Positions 18,332 to 27,964 of a stretch of 61,606 nt of DNA are shown here, one piece after another. The position numbers were made by a program, and so were the translations under genes. Every line of letters starts with the position of its first letter. The first letter of the stretch is position 1. The DNA comes from Geosporobacter subterraneus DSM 17957 (GTDB taxonomy: Bacteria > Bacillota > Clostridia > Peptostreptococcales > Thermotaleaceae). A model generated the notes under the pieces. It was not told where the DNA came from and did not search any database. It saw nothing but the letters and a program-made list of their open reading frames with translations. The DNA lies in assembly GCF_900142145.1 (NCBI RefSeq), contig NZ_FQZV01000024.1, forward strand, positions 1 through 61,606, in the 5' to 3' direction.

Positions 18332-20625
18332 AAAAAGTAAATCTGCCATTATACATAGGGTCGTTTATTTTGCTCATGCTCATCTTCGTGCTGATGTTTC
18401 CGGGGCTGTTTACAGAGGTTAACCCCTACGCTACTCAGACCTTAAAGACCTGGAGTCAGGAAAACGGAGAATTCAGTCTGGAAGCACCTCCTTTCCCGCC
18501 CTCTAAGAATGCACCCTTTGGAACCGACGAAATGGGCCGGGATTTATTAAGCTTTATCGTTCATGGTACCAAAATCACCATGACCATTAGCCTGCTGGTT
18601 GTTTTAGGTCGGTTTATGGTTGCACTGCCTATAGGAATGGCTGCCGGTTTTGGCAGCTACCTTGCAAAAACAACTATTGAACAATTTAGCATTATTTTTA
18701 GTGCCCTCCCCGCTTTATTAATTGGTGTCATTGTTTTGAAAATGAACTTTTTTGCAAATCTATACCGTGAACAATCTATCATCGCTTTTGTAGTGGTTTT
18801 AACCTTTATAGACTGGGCTAAATTAGGAAAGCTCATCATGGAAAGAGTCCAGGAAATATTGGCGAGACCTTTTATAAAAGGCGAGATTGCCATAGGAAAA
18901 AGCAGACTTCAGATTGCCATGGAAAGTGTAGTACCCCATCTGGCGGCAGAGCTGGTTGTATTGTTTTTTATGGAAATTGCCAGGGCCTTGACCATGATGA
19001 TGCAGTTTGGCATATTTGGTGTTTTTGTAGGAAATATGGGATTTATACTGGACAGTGAAGGCGGACAGATTACTTTTATGAACATTAGCTTTGAGCCCGA
19101 GTGGGCCAGTCTGTTGGGAAGTGCTAAGAACTATGTCCGTACAGCACCTTGGATCATAATTTTTCCCGGTCTTGCCTTCTTTGTAAGCATCTTAGGATTT
19201 AACCTCCTGGGAGAAGGTCTAAGACGACAGCTGCAGGAAAGAGATTCTAAGCTTTTATTTTGCCTGCGGAAGCTTTTCCGGCTCAGATCCTATAGGTCTA
19301 TATTGCTTCAAGGAAAAAAGCTGTATCCATTAAGAAGAAAAAAGGGGATAATCCTGGCTCTATTTATCGCTTTACTGGTTTTGCTTCTGCTGAATCCTAT
19401 ACCTAACCCATTCCGTCATGTAGATGCTGCTCATTTTTCCTTTGATGCAAAGGATCAGGTATTGATCGGAACTTCTGAAGCTAAGGAGAGGGCTGAAGAA
19501 ATTGCCAGAGCTTTTGAGCAAATGGGATTAGTTCCTATAGGGGAGAATGGCTATATACATACCTATATTACGGAGGAGCTTTATGTACCGGTGCAGACTT
19601 CTTTTGAAATAGGGGTTTGCGGTGCAGGAGAGACAGCATTCCGGCATGAAGAAGATTATAGCTTTGACAGCTTTAGAAATCTGGATATCAGAGGAACTCT
19701 TTACGATGCTTCAAAGGAGGATTTGCTATATCCCCTGGATTTTGAGAGATTTCGAGGACAATTTGTACTTCTCGATAGTCAGATATATTCGCGGAAAGCA
19801 CGGGATTTTCTTATTGACAGACTGATCCATCAAGAGGGTATAAAAGGTGTGTTCTGTGCTTTAGCGGAAGGTGAAGAACTGCCTTATAGCGGAGGAAAAG
19901 ACCACCATGAGGGTGCTGTGGTGTGGATAACGAGGGAAACTGCCAAGCAGATGCAGAAAGCTCACTGTCAGGAAATTCATTTGACACTAACTAGCAAAAA
20001 ATTAGAATCGGTGGGAAGAAATGTTTTGGGAATGATACCCGGAAAAGATAAAAAAGTAGGGGAAGAAGCCATTTTAATAGGCTTTGGCTATAATTATAAG
20101 GATTCAAATCAACAACTGGGAAATCAGAGGCTGCTGTTTGCTTTAGAAATAGCCAGACAACTGATAGAGCGAAAGGATCAGATGAATAGAACCGTTATTT
20201 TTGCCTTCTGGGACGGAACCATGACAGATGCCTATAACGGATTAAGGGCTTATTGTGTAAAACCCCTATATAATCCGGAGCGCAGTGTGCTCTATATAGA
20301 CTTAACCAAGCTAGAGACCGGCCGTTCAGAAGCTGTTTCCTACAGCGGCAGGCAGGCACCGGTTACCCGCTATTTTGCATTTCGATTTAATCATCAACTG
20401 AGTGAAGTGCTTCGAAAGAAAAAAGTTCAACAGAGAGAGTATCCCGTGGATATGCATATCGAAGCAAAGCAGGATAACTATCTAGATAAGATCATGTACT
20501 ATGAGGCCAATATTCCCACCATCATTTTAGGACTTGAGGCTGGTCGCGAAAATGGAGAAAAGGGTGTAACCTTGGATCAATTAGGAAGCTTGCTGCTTGA
20601 AACCATAAATAAGAATCTTTATTAA
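18328..20625 (+). CDS. Fusion of a DppC-type ABC permease and a degenerate M28-like domain
   Basis: The 765-residue protein starts with TTG behind GGGAGG and overlaps the upstream stop. Residues 1-300 form a DppC-like permease (FGTDEMGRDLLS near 60, membrane segments, a weak EAA-like loop near 180). A further membrane helix (about 335-355) leads to an outer domain of the M28 type. There the metal residues are lost: GFGYNYKD replaces the HxD motif (about 585-592), WDGTMTD replaces the Glu-Glu pair (about 628-634), and QDN stands where SDH is expected. It is therefore predicted to be inactive. The domain order is the reverse of the upstream protein, so both outer domains sit beside the channel and may pair. 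Confidence 0.85.
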   Translation: MKKVNLPLYIGSFILLMLIFVLMFPGLFTEVNPYATQTLKTWSQENGEFSLEAPPFPPSKNAPFGTDEMGRDLLSFIVHGTKITMTISLLVVLGRFMVALPIGMAAGFGSYLAKTTIEQFSIIFSALPALLIGVIVLKMNFFANLYREQSIIAFVVVLTFIDWAKLGKLIMERVQEILARPFIKGEIAIGKSRLQIAMESVVPHLAAELVVLFFMEIARALTMMMQFGIFGVFVGNMGFILDSEGGQITFMNISFEPEWASLLGSAKNYVRTAPWIIIFPGLAFFVSILGFNLLGEGLRRQLQERDSKLLFCLRKLFRLRSYRSILLQGKKLYPLRRKKGIILALFIALLVLLLLNPIPNPFRHVDAAHFSFDAKDQVLIGTSEAKERAEEIARAFEQMGLVPIGENGYIHTYITEELYVPVQTSFEIGVCGAGETAFRHEEDYSFDSFRNLDIRGTLYDASKEDLLYPLDFERFRGQFVLLDSQIYSRKARDFLIDRLIHQEGIKGVFCALAEGEELPYSGGKDHHEGAVVWITRETAKQMQKAHCQEIHLTLTSKKLESVGRNVLGMIPGKDKKVGEEAILIGFGYNYKDSNQQLGNQRLLFALEIARQLIERKDQMNRTVIFAFWDGTMTDAYNGLRAYCVKPLYNPERSVLYIDLTKLETGRSEAVSYSGRQAPVTRYFAFRFNHQLSEVLRKKKVQQREYPVDMHIEAKQDNYLDKIMYYEANIPTIILGLEAGRENGEKGVTLDQLGSLLLETINKNLY

Positions 20626-20638
20626 GGGAGGTCTGTAA

Positions 20639-21616
20639 ATGGATCAGAATAAACTGCTTAAAGTGAAAGATCTTCGAATTTCCTTCCCTTATAAAAAGGA
20701 GAAGCTTCAGATTGTCAGAGGTATAGATCTAGAGGTCCATTCGGGAGAAATGATTGGAATCCTTGGAGAATCGGGCAGTGGAAAAACCGTATCCTCTACT
20801 GCGGTATTGCGGTTATTTCAGGAGGCTGATGGAGTTGTGGATTCAGGAGAAATCCTCTACAAGGGGAGGAATCTGTTAAGCCTTTCGGAGAGAGAGATGA
20901 ACAAGATTCGGGGAAAAGAGATTGCCTATATTTTTCAAGATCCGACGGCCTCTTTAAATCCTTACCGAAGAATTGGAAAGCAAATGATGGAAGCAGGGCA
21001 AATCCATGGAATAAAGCTTACAAAAGAAATAATACAGCAAAGAATGGTGGATGTGGGTTTAGACCAGCCAAAGGTGATTTATAATATGTATCCCTTTCAG
21101 CTAAGCGGGGGACAGTGCCAGCGCATTGTTATCGCCATGGCTCTTTTGACAGAACCACAGCTGATCATTGCCGATGAGCCTACAAATGCGATTGATGCTT
21201 CCCTTCGGAAAAAAATTTTATCCTTGCTGAGGGATATTGGTATAAAGCATGGGACGACCATGATGGTGATTACCCATGACTTTGATGTAGTAAGATTTTT
21301 ATGCAGCAGAGTAGTGATTCTGTACGGGGGACTTATTATGGAGGAAGGCAGCATTCAGGAGGTTTTAGAAAGACCTGTGCATCCTTATACCAGGGAACTC
21401 CTTTATTGTGTAAATTCCCTTCATAATGGTAAATCCACCTTATATTGTCTCGAGGGAAAACCCCCAAGTCCCTACGAATTTGAAAATGTATGTCCCTTCT
21501 ACGACCGCTGCAAGGAGCGGGAAGGGCTCTGTAGAGAAGGGATTCCTCCTATGGTAGAGCTAGGAGAAAGAAGAGCAAGGTGCATCCATGTCGAAAGGCA
21601 CTATAAGGAAGGGTGA
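20639..21616 (+). CDS. Oligopeptide-type ABC transporter ATPase (OppD/DppD-like)
   Basis: The 325-residue ATPase has Walker A GESGSGKT, signature LSGGQCQR, Walker B LIIADEPT and the H-loop VITHD. The C-terminal oligopeptide-family extension contains CPFYDRC...C, the cysteine set of OppD/DppD proteins. GGGAGG precedes ATG, 13 bases after the second permease. It energises the two peptidase-fused permeases. The last 29 bases overlap an upstream extension of the next frame. Confidence 0.93.
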   Translation: MDQNKLLKVKDLRISFPYKKEKLQIVRGIDLEVHSGEMIGILGESGSGKTVSSTAVLRLFQEADGVVDSGEILYKGRNLLSLSEREMNKIRGKEIAYIFQDPTASLNPYRRIGKQMMEAGQIHGIKLTKEIIQQRMVDVGLDQPKVIYNMYPFQLSGGQCQRIVIAMALLTEPQLIIADEPTNAIDASLRKKILSLLRDIGIKHGTTMMVITHDFDVVRFLCSRVVILYGGLIMEEGSIQEVLERPVHPYTRELLYCVNSLHNGKSTLYCLEGKPPSPYEFENVCPFYDRCKEREGLCREGIPPMVELGERRARCIHVERHYKEG

Positions 21617-21620
21617 TGGG

Positions 21621-22400
21621 ATGAATCAGATTTTGCTGGAGGTTGAAAACCTCTCTAAACACTATACATTGAGAAAAGACCTGCTTTCTCCAAAAACTGT
21701 CATTAAAGCAGTAGATCATATTTCCTTTTCTGTCTATGAAGGGGAGACCTTGGGTTTAATCGGAGAAAGCGGTTGTGGAAAAACAACTATAGGGGAATTG
21801 ATTCTACGGCTTAATAAAAGGGATACGGGAAAAATATGCTTTCTAGGACAGGATATTGCAGCAATAAAAGAAATAGAGATGCGAAAGCTCCGAAAGGATA
21901 TGCAGATTGTTTTTCAGCAGTCCCAGGAAACTCTAGACCCAAAAGCTGCTATTGGCGAGCTGCTGGCTGCACCCTTGAGGTTACATAGGATTGTACCAGA
22001 GGATGAAATAGAGGGGGAAGTGGTAAGGCTCTTAAATCTAGTGGGATTGCAGCCTCAGGATCAGCATAAGCATACCTATCAATTGAGTGGAGGACAAAAG
22101 CAAAGAGTAGGTATTGCCAGGGCTATTGCATCCCGGCCGAAGTTTGTCATTTGTGATGAACCGGTTTCTGCCTTGGATGTTTCGGTACAGGGGCAAATAT
22201 TAAATCTGCTGAAGAGCTTGAAGCAGGAATTGGGATTGACCTATTTGTTTATATCTCATGATTTAAAGGTGATACAGCATATTTGTGACCGCATTGCGGT
22301 GATGTATAAGGGAAAAATCGTGGAAATTGGGTCAGCAGCAGAGCTAATACAAAATCCTAAGCACGAATATACCAAAAAGCTGATGCAGGATTTATTATAA
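21621..22400 (+). CDS. Oligopeptide-type ABC transporter ATPase (OppF/DppF-like)
   Basis: The 259-residue ATPase has Walker A GESGCGKT, signature LSGGQKQR, Walker B FVICDEPVSALD and H-loop FISHD. ATG at 21621 is chosen, four bases after the oppD-like stop, with AGGAAGGGTGATGGG before it. It is shorter than typical OppF (310-330 residues) because the C-terminal oligopeptide extension is missing. It completes the transporter; no substrate-binding protein gene follows. Confidence 0.92.
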   Translation: MNQILLEVENLSKHYTLRKDLLSPKTVIKAVDHISFSVYEGETLGLIGESGCGKTTIGELILRLNKRDTGKICFLGQDIAAIKEIEMRKLRKDMQIVFQQSQETLDPKAAIGELLAAPLRLHRIVPEDEIEGEVVRLLNLVGLQPQDQHKHTYQLSGGQKQRVGIARAIASRPKFVICDEPVSALDVSVQGQILNLLKSLKQELGLTYLFISHDLKVIQHICDRIAVMYKGKIVEIGSAAELIQNPKHEYTKKLMQDLL

Positions 22401-22401
22401 A

Positions 22402-22426
22402 CACTCCTTCGGGTGTGTTTTATTAT
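22402..22426 (+). terminator. Terminator after the ABC operon
   Basis: ACACTCC and GGGTGTG pair around a TTC loop, followed by TTTTATTATT. It closes the four-gene operon directly after the last stop. Confidence 0.65.
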
Positions 22427-22557
22427 TACAAAGAGCTTATTAAAGAAATTTAGGAATGCTAGAAAATTTTAGAAACCCATGAAGATTGCAGGAATATTAT
22501 ATAATTTGTCGAAAATATTTTATAATCTATTATGCCCTGTACAAAGGAGGAAAATCT

Positions 22558-24636
22558 GTGAAATCTATACAAAATAAATTGATTTTGATTACATTGGTTT
22601 TAGTGTTAGTTCCCTTATTGGCATCCAATGTCCTTGGATTTTATTTTATCTCCAAGGATCTAAAAGAACATGCCCAAGAGGATCAGATCATGGTAGCTAA
22701 TACCATTGCAGACAGTGTGAGTGCATTTATTGAGAAAGCCTATACGATTACGGAGCATTTGGCAAATGATCGCCATGTTATAAGCTTTAATGCTGAGGAG
22801 CAAACCCATACACTGGTGGGAACAGTACAGCGGCATCCATACCTTGAATTATTATACATACAAGGCACCGATGGTATGCAAACCGCAAGATCCTCCGGAA
22901 ATCTTGGAGACCGGTCCAACCGCTGGTGGTTTATCCAAATGATGGAACAGAAAAAGCCCTTTGTGAGCAAATCCTATTACTCGCTTACGGGGAATAAACC
23001 GGTAACCTCCATATTTTTGCCTATATATGATGAAGCAAAAACTTTTGTAGGGATCATAGGGGCAGACCTCAGTTTGGATGCCTTGCAAACACTGGTCGAA
23101 AAACACAGCCGTGATGGGAGCTATGCCTATATTATTGATGGAGAAGGGGTTGTGATTGCACACCCTGATAAATTGCAGGTATCAGAGCTTTATAACTATA
23201 AAACCCACGAAAAGACAGTGCAGGTAAGAGATGCGCAGGGAAATGTGGTAAAGGATGAAAAGGGGAATGAAAAGACAGAGATTCAACCCATTACAATACC
23301 CGCTAAACTGAAGGAAATAACAGAAAAAGTATTAGCGGGTGAATCAGGGATAGCGGAGTATGAGGATCTGAATGGCGAATCGGTGATCAGTGCCTATCAT
23401 AGCATCCGGCTGCCGGGTCAATCTGCACCCTGGGCCGTTATTACTGTAGAGAAAAAGGCAAATGTTCTAGCCATGACTCATGCAATGCAGCGGAGAAATC
23501 TGTTGATGGCAGGCGTCCTTGCAATGATTGTTATACTCATTACCTATTTTGTATCGAAAAGTATCACCAAGCCGATTACAGGATTGATGGTATTGATGGA
23601 AAAGGCATCGAAGGGAGATCTGACGGTAACCAGCAGCTACCAATCTCAAAATGAGCTAGGAAAGCTTAGCGAGAGCTTTAATCGCATGATGAAGGGTATG
23701 ACAGGATTTATACGGGAGATCCAAAATACGGCTGCCCAAGTATCCGGCACCTCCGATTTGCTGGCATCTACCACGGAAGATACGGCAAAATCTATCGAGG
23801 AAGTAGCCAAAACCATATCAGAAGTAGCTAATGGTGCCAATGATCAAGCCTCTGAGGCTGAGAAGGGAGCTGCAGCGGTGCAGAGCCTTTCCGCTGAACT
23901 GGACAATATGGCAGCCCATATTCAAGGAAGCAGCAAATCCTCTAACCAAGTATATCAAGCCAACCAAAAAGGCTTGGAGGCTATTGAAATTTTAGAAGAA
24001 AAGGCGAAGGAAAATAACCGTGTAGCACAAAAAGTAGGAGAGGTAGTAGAAAGCTTGAGCCGGAAAGCTAATACCATTGGAGAAATCGTAGAGACCATTA
24101 CCTCTATTTCAGAGCAAACCAACTTGCTGGCATTGAATGCTGCCATTGAGGCTGCAAGAGCAGGAGATGCGGGAAGGGGCTTTGCGGTGGTTGCGGAGGA
24201 AGTAAGAAAGCTGGCAGAGAATAGCGCTCAGTCCAGCAATAATGTAAAGAATATTATTACTACGATACAACAGGATATAGAGAAAGCACAGCAAACCATG
24301 AAGGATTCGGAGATCGTTGTAAGTGCACAAAATAACGCGGTAAATCATACGAAGGAAACCTTTAGAATCATCGACCAAGGAGTAGCGGGAATCGTTTCTA
24401 AGATCGAAGAAATCACCCAATCCCTCAATCAAGTGATGGAGAGCAGAAATCGGGTGATGGCAGTGATAGAACAAGTGTCGGCAGTTTCAGAAGAAACAGC
24501 AGCAGCAGCCCAGGAGGTATCAGCAGCGACGCAACAGCAAAATGCAGCTACAGAGCAGGTAAATTCGCTGGCTGAGGAAATGAACGAAATGGCTAAGCGT
24601 ATGGAAGCAGCCATCAAGAACTTTAGAATTTCATAG
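22558..24636 (+). CDS. Methyl-accepting chemotaxis protein with extracellular dCache sensor
   Basis: The 692-residue receptor has an N-terminal helix, a double-Cache sensor outside (about 35-300, including [13 protein letters not shown] and [13 protein letters not shown]), a second helix (about 320-340), a HAMP linker, and a long signalling coiled coil with the tip [22 protein letters not shown] at 22558 is the start because GGAGG lies seven bases before it. dCache receptors often bind amino acids, so a link with the peptide-import operon upstream is possible but unproven. Confidence 0.93.
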   Translation: MKSIQNKLILITLVLVLVPLLASNVLGFYFISKDLKEHAQEDQIMVANTIADSVSAFIEKAYTITEHLANDRHVISFNAEEQTHTLVGTVQRHPYLELLYIQGTDGMQTARSSGNLGDRSNRWWFIQMMEQKKPFVSKSYYSLTGNKPVTSIFLPIYDEAKTFVGIIGADLSLDALQTLVEKHSRDGSYAYIIDGEGVVIAHPDKLQVSELYNYKTHEKTVQVRDAQGNVVKDEKGNEKTEIQPITIPAKLKEITEKVLAGESGIAEYEDLNGESVISAYHSIRLPGQSAPWAVITVEKKANVLAMTHAMQRRNLLMAGVLAMIVILITYFVSKSITKPITGLMVLMEKASKGDLTVTSSYQSQNELGKLSESFNRMMKGMTGFIREIQNTAAQVSGTSDLLASTTEDTAKSIEEVAKTISEVANGANDQASEAEKGAAAVQSLSAELDNMAAHIQGSSKSSNQVYQANQKGLEAIEILEEKAKENNRVAQKVGEVVESLSRKANTIGEIVETITSISEQTNLLALNAAIEAARAGDAGRGFAVVAEEVRKLAENSAQSSNNVKNIITTIQQDIEKAQQTMKDSEIVVSAQNNAVNHTKETFRIIDQGVAGIVSKIEEITQSLNQVMESRNRVMAVIEQVSAVSEETAAAAQEVSAATQQQNAATEQVNSLAEEMNEMAKRMEAAIKNFRIS

Positions 24637-24652
24637 ATCATCAATAGCATAG

Positions 24653-24696
24653 CCATCAGCAGCACAATCCCTGCTGGTGGTTTATTTATGTTTTTC
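24653..24696 (+). terminator. Terminator after the dCache receptor gene
   Basis: CCATCAGCAG pairs with CTGCTGGTGG with one mismatch, followed by TTTATTTATGTTTTT. Confidence 0.6.
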
Positions 24697-24712
24697 TTTG
24701 GAAAGCAAACAT

Positions 24713-24725
24713 TGACATAGTCAAA
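24713..24725. promoter_or_regulatory. Inverted repeat TTGAC-ATA-GTCAA before the NiaR-type gene
   Basis: Five-base inverted repeats with a three-base spacer lie about 95 bases before the regulator start, and a further TTGACATGTTGAC follows near 24763. These may be autoregulatory operators. I do not have a firm consensus for comparison. Confidence 0.3.
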
Positions 24726-24819
24726 TTTGCTCTGTTGTGGTAAAATAAAACCATTAATCCGATTGACATGTTGACGCTGTTCTTGAGATCGATGGAATAC
24801 AGAGAGAAAGGAAGATTCT

Positions 24820-25353
24820 ATGTTATCAGAAGAGAGACGTCAAAAAATATTGGAGACCTTAAAAACTGAGGAACAGGCAGTTACAGGAGGAGAATTGGCA
24901 AAAACCTTTGATGTAAGTCGGCAGGTGATTGTACAGGATATTGCAGTTCTTCGTGCCCAAGGCTATGAGATTTTGGCTACGGCCAACGGGTATATGCTGC
25001 CAAGGCATCCGAAGGACTATCGGTATATTAAGGCCATAGCCTGCAGACATATGGGTTATAAGGAAATGGAAGAAGAGTTGACGATCATGGTGGATATGGG
25101 AGCAAAAATTCTTGATGTGGTGGTAGACCATCCTGTATATGGTAAAATTTCAAGAGAATTGATGATTTGCTCGCGGATGGATGTTAAAGATTTTATGCAT
25201 AAGGTTAAGACCCAAAAGGCAGAACCCCTGTCTTCACTGACTGGGGGAGAGCATATCCATCACTTGGAGCTTTCTGGAGAAAGGGCCTATCAGTTGATGG
25301 TAGATGCGTTGAAGGAGAAGGGATATTTCTTAAGAGAGGGTGCTTCTTTATAA
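24820..25353 (+). CDS. niaR: NiaR-type transcriptional repressor (HTH plus 3H domain)
   Basis: The 177-residue protein has an N-terminal HTH_11 helix-turn-helix (VTGGELAKTFDVSRQVIVQDIAVLR) here quoted only in part as GELAKTFDVSRQ, followed by a 3H domain named for conserved histidines: CRHMGYKEMEEEL, DHPVYGKIS and GGEHIHHLE. NiaR proteins repress NAD-synthesis genes when nicotinate is present. The next gene, nadA, is the expected target. Confidence 0.88.
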   Translation: MLSEERRQKILETLKTEEQAVTGGELAKTFDVSRQVIVQDIAVLRAQGYEILATANGYMLPRHPKDYRYIKAIACRHMGYKEMEEELTIMVDMGAKILDVVVDHPVYGKISRELMICSRMDVKDFMHKVKTQKAEPLSSLTGGEHIHHLELSGERAYQLMVDALKEKGYFLREGASL

Positions 25354-25553
25354 ACATAGGTTATAAAACAAATCAGGGATTGCAAAATCCACAGAGATTT
25401 GTTATATTTTTACCATGGGGTGACAAGACAGGTGATGTGCAGGTGATTGACATAAGGAGAAAGGCCTATTTATGCAATCAAAGGATATGTGTATAATCTG
25501 GGAAAGAACGCAAAAAATGATAAGGTTAAAAGAAAAGGAAGGGATTTGAAATC

Positions 25554-26459
25554 ATGACGGAACAAGGGTTGATCGAAGGGTTGAAGAAGCTAAGAGAGGA
25601 AAAAAATGCCATCATTCTGGCGCATAATTACCAGATACCTGAAATACAGGATGTTGCTGATTTTGTTGGAGATTCATTAGAGCTGGTACAGCAGGCCGCT
25701 AAAACCGATGCAGCAGTGATTGTATTGAGCGGAGTCTATTATATGGCAGAGAGCGTCAAAATAGCAGCGCCTGCTAAGAAGGTATTACTGCCGGTGTTGG
25801 ATGCCGGCTGTACCATGGCCAATATGATCCAACAAGAGCAGCTGCGGGTCTTTCGTATGGAGTATCCGGACATTCCCATTCTATGTTATATCAATTCTTC
25901 TGCAGAGGTTAAGGCAGAGAGTGACCTTTGCTGTACTGCCTCTAATGCAGTAAGTCTGGTGAGGGGAATGAAAGCAGATAAAATTCTATTTGTGCCGGAT
26001 CAAAATATGGGAAGCTACATTGCTACGCAGGCACCGGATAAAGAAATCATCAGTTGGGATGGTTTCTGCATGACCCATCATATGGTAAGGCCTGCAGAGG
26101 TGGATGCTAACCGAAGCAGGCATCCGGGGGCTTTGGTGCTGGTACACCCGGAATGCACTGCTGCTGTCGTGGAAAGGGCTGATTTTGTAGGAAGCACTAC
26201 AGAGATTATCAATTATGCCAGACAGTCCGAAAAAAAAGAATTTATTGTGGGAACTGAGATGGGGGTTTTACACCGACTGCGTAAAGAGAACCCTGACAAG
26301 AAATTTTACTTACTATCACCTGTGTTAACCTGCTTTAATATGAAAAAAACCGCGTTGACAGACCTATATTGGGCCTTGGAGAAAGAGCAGCACGAGATAA
26401 AGATCCATGAGGATATTCTTGAAAAAGCACGGCTTTGTATGGAAAAATTGTTTGTATAA
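25554..26459 (+). CDS. nadA: Quinolinate synthase
   Basis: The 301-residue NadA condenses iminoaspartate with dihydroxyacetone phosphate to quinolinate. Three cysteines for the [4Fe-4S] cluster are visible in DAGCTMANM, HPECTAAVVE and LTCFNMKKT, and the HNYQIPEIQDVADFVGDS block is intact. nadB and nadC are not next to it, which is unusual because the three are often one operon. A 200-base gap separates it from the NiaR-type gene, so it probably has its own promoter. Confidence 0.96.
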   Translation: MTEQGLIEGLKKLREEKNAIILAHNYQIPEIQDVADFVGDSLELVQQAAKTDAAVIVLSGVYYMAESVKIAAPAKKVLLPVLDAGCTMANMIQQEQLRVFRMEYPDIPILCYINSSAEVKAESDLCCTASNAVSLVRGMKADKILFVPDQNMGSYIATQAPDKEIISWDGFCMTHHMVRPAEVDANRSRHPGALVLVHPECTAAVVERADFVGSTTEIINYARQSEKKEFIVGTEMGVLHRLRKENPDKKFYLLSPVLTCFNMKKTALTDLYWALEKEQHEIKIHEDILEKARLCMEKLFV

Positions 26460-26510
26460 ACTGGATTAAAGATTGCAATAGACAATATTAAGGATGGGGG
26501 TTGAAAACAA

Positions 26511-27548
26511 ATGCAAGAAAAGCATTTTTCCTTTCGTGATTATATTACTCAAGCATTAAATGGAATGGCCCTTGGATTATTTAGCTCCTTGATTATCGGA
26601 CTTATATTAAAACAAATTGGTGATTACACGCAGATGGAAACCCTGTCTGCCTTTGGCAGAATGGCTCAATTCTTAATGGGCCCCGCCATTGGTGCGGGGG
26701 TAGCCTTTAGCGTCAAAGCCAGTCCATTAGGAATTTTTGCCTCTATTGTTACCGGTGCCATCGGTGCAGGAACCTTCTCTCCTGCTGAGGGAGGCGTTTT
26801 TGTAGCAAAGATCGGCGAGCCTGTAGGGGCTTTTGTGGCCGCATTGGCAGGGGCAGAGTTTTCCAAGCGTATTGCTGGGAAAACCAAGGTAGATATTGTA
26901 TTGGTACCGGCGGGTACGATTCTGTTAGGTGGGATAGCGGGATTGTTCATTGGTCCCGTAATGACCCAGGTTATGAAGGGCTTAGGCGGTCTCATTAACA
27001 GTGCTACAGAACTGCAGCCTATTCCTATGGGGATCATCGTAGCTGTATTGATGGGGATGATTTTAACTCTGCCCATCAGCAGTGCGGCACTGGCCATCTC
27101 TCTAGGCTTAAGCGGCCTGGCGGCAGGGGCCTCTGTCACTGGCTGTGCAGCCCAGATGGTGGGTTTTGCCGTAGCCAGCTACCGTGAAAACGGTATGGGG
27201 GGATTAATTGCCCAGGGCCTGGGTACCTCCATGCTTCAGGTACCAAATATCATACGAAACCCTATGATTTGGGTTCCGCCGACTTTAGCCAGTGCGATTT
27301 TAGGTCCTATCTCCACCTTTATTCTGAGAATGGAAAACAATAGTGTTGGGGCAGGAATGGGAACCAGCGGCCTGGTAGGACAATTCGGCACAGTGGCAGC
27401 CATGGCGGGAACCCAGTCTACCGCCATGATTCTTGGCAAGATTGCCATCCTTCATTTTATCTTGCCGGCTGTATTGACATTGATTATCTCTGAGTATATG
27501 CGCAAAAAAGGCTGGATTAAATTTGGTGACATGAAATTAAATCCTTAG
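26511..27548 (+). CDS. EIIC_2-type PTS-like permease
   Basis: The 345-residue, Gly/Ala-rich membrane protein has about ten hydrophobic segments and the blocks MGPAIGAGVAF, GAIGAGTFSPAEGG and PNIIRNPMIW typical of the stand-alone EIIC_2 family. GGGGGTTG precedes ATG, 51 bases after nadA. No EIIA or EIIB partner is nearby, so a phosphotransfer role is uncertain. Position after niaR-nadA raises the possibility of a nicotinate-related or unrelated substrate. Confidence 0.8.
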   Translation: MQEKHFSFRDYITQALNGMALGLFSSLIIGLILKQIGDYTQMETLSAFGRMAQFLMGPAIGAGVAFSVKASPLGIFASIVTGAIGAGTFSPAEGGVFVAKIGEPVGAFVAALAGAEFSKRIAGKTKVDIVLVPAGTILLGGIAGLFIGPVMTQVMKGLGGLINSATELQPIPMGIIVAVLMGMILTLPISSAALAISLGLSGLAAGASVTGCAAQMVGFAVASYRENGMGGLIAQGLGTSMLQVPNIIRNPMIWVPPTLASAILGPISTFILRMENNSVGAGMGTSGLVGQFGTVAAMAGTQSTAMILGKIAILHFILPAVLTLIISEYMRKKGWIKFGDMKLNP

Positions 27549-27557
27549 AAAAACTTT

Positions 27558-27606
27558 CCTCCTGATAGTATTTATGGGTATAATAATACTGTTAGGAGGT
27601 TTTTTC
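27558..27606 (+). terminator. Terminator after the EIIC_2 gene
   Basis: CCTCCT plus ATAGTATT pairs with AATACTG plus AGGAGG, followed by seven T residues. Confidence 0.85.
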
Positions 27607-27699
27607 ATAAGACAATAACAGGGCTTCTACGTATATAAAATATAGAGAATGGGTTATACCGAAGTTTATTGATACTAGGGTATAATTCTTTAATGCAGT

Positions 27700-27890
27700 A
27701 GAAAATAAAAGACCCAAGAGAGCGGCTCTTTGATCCTTTTGCTATCGTTCTTAGCAAATGGAGATAAAAAATGGGTGTAAAAACTTGCATGTTTGAACGG
27801 AGTGAGTTTGCAAGTTTTAGCATTTTTTATCGGAGTGAGCTTTAGAACGAACAAAAGGGCAAAACTAGCGAATCTGGGTTTTTATTTTCT
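27700..27890. repeat. Dispersed inverted-repeat element, copy 1 (reverse orientation)
   Basis: This 191-bp element is the reverse complement of copies at 41174-41363 and 44681-44872. Outer arms GAAAATAAAAGACCCA and TGGGTTTTTATTTTC pair with one bulge. Inner parts include AAAACTTGC/GCAAGTTTT and ACTCCGTTCAAACATGC in reverse. No coding frame is shared by the copies. It fills most of the 416-base gap between the EIIC_2 and UPF0182 genes. Confidence 0.85.
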
Positions 27891-27964
27891 GGGTATCCCA
27901 TATAGGGAAATCCCGTAGAGAATGGAATACAGTGTCTAAATGAATAAAATAGGGGTGAAGTGAC

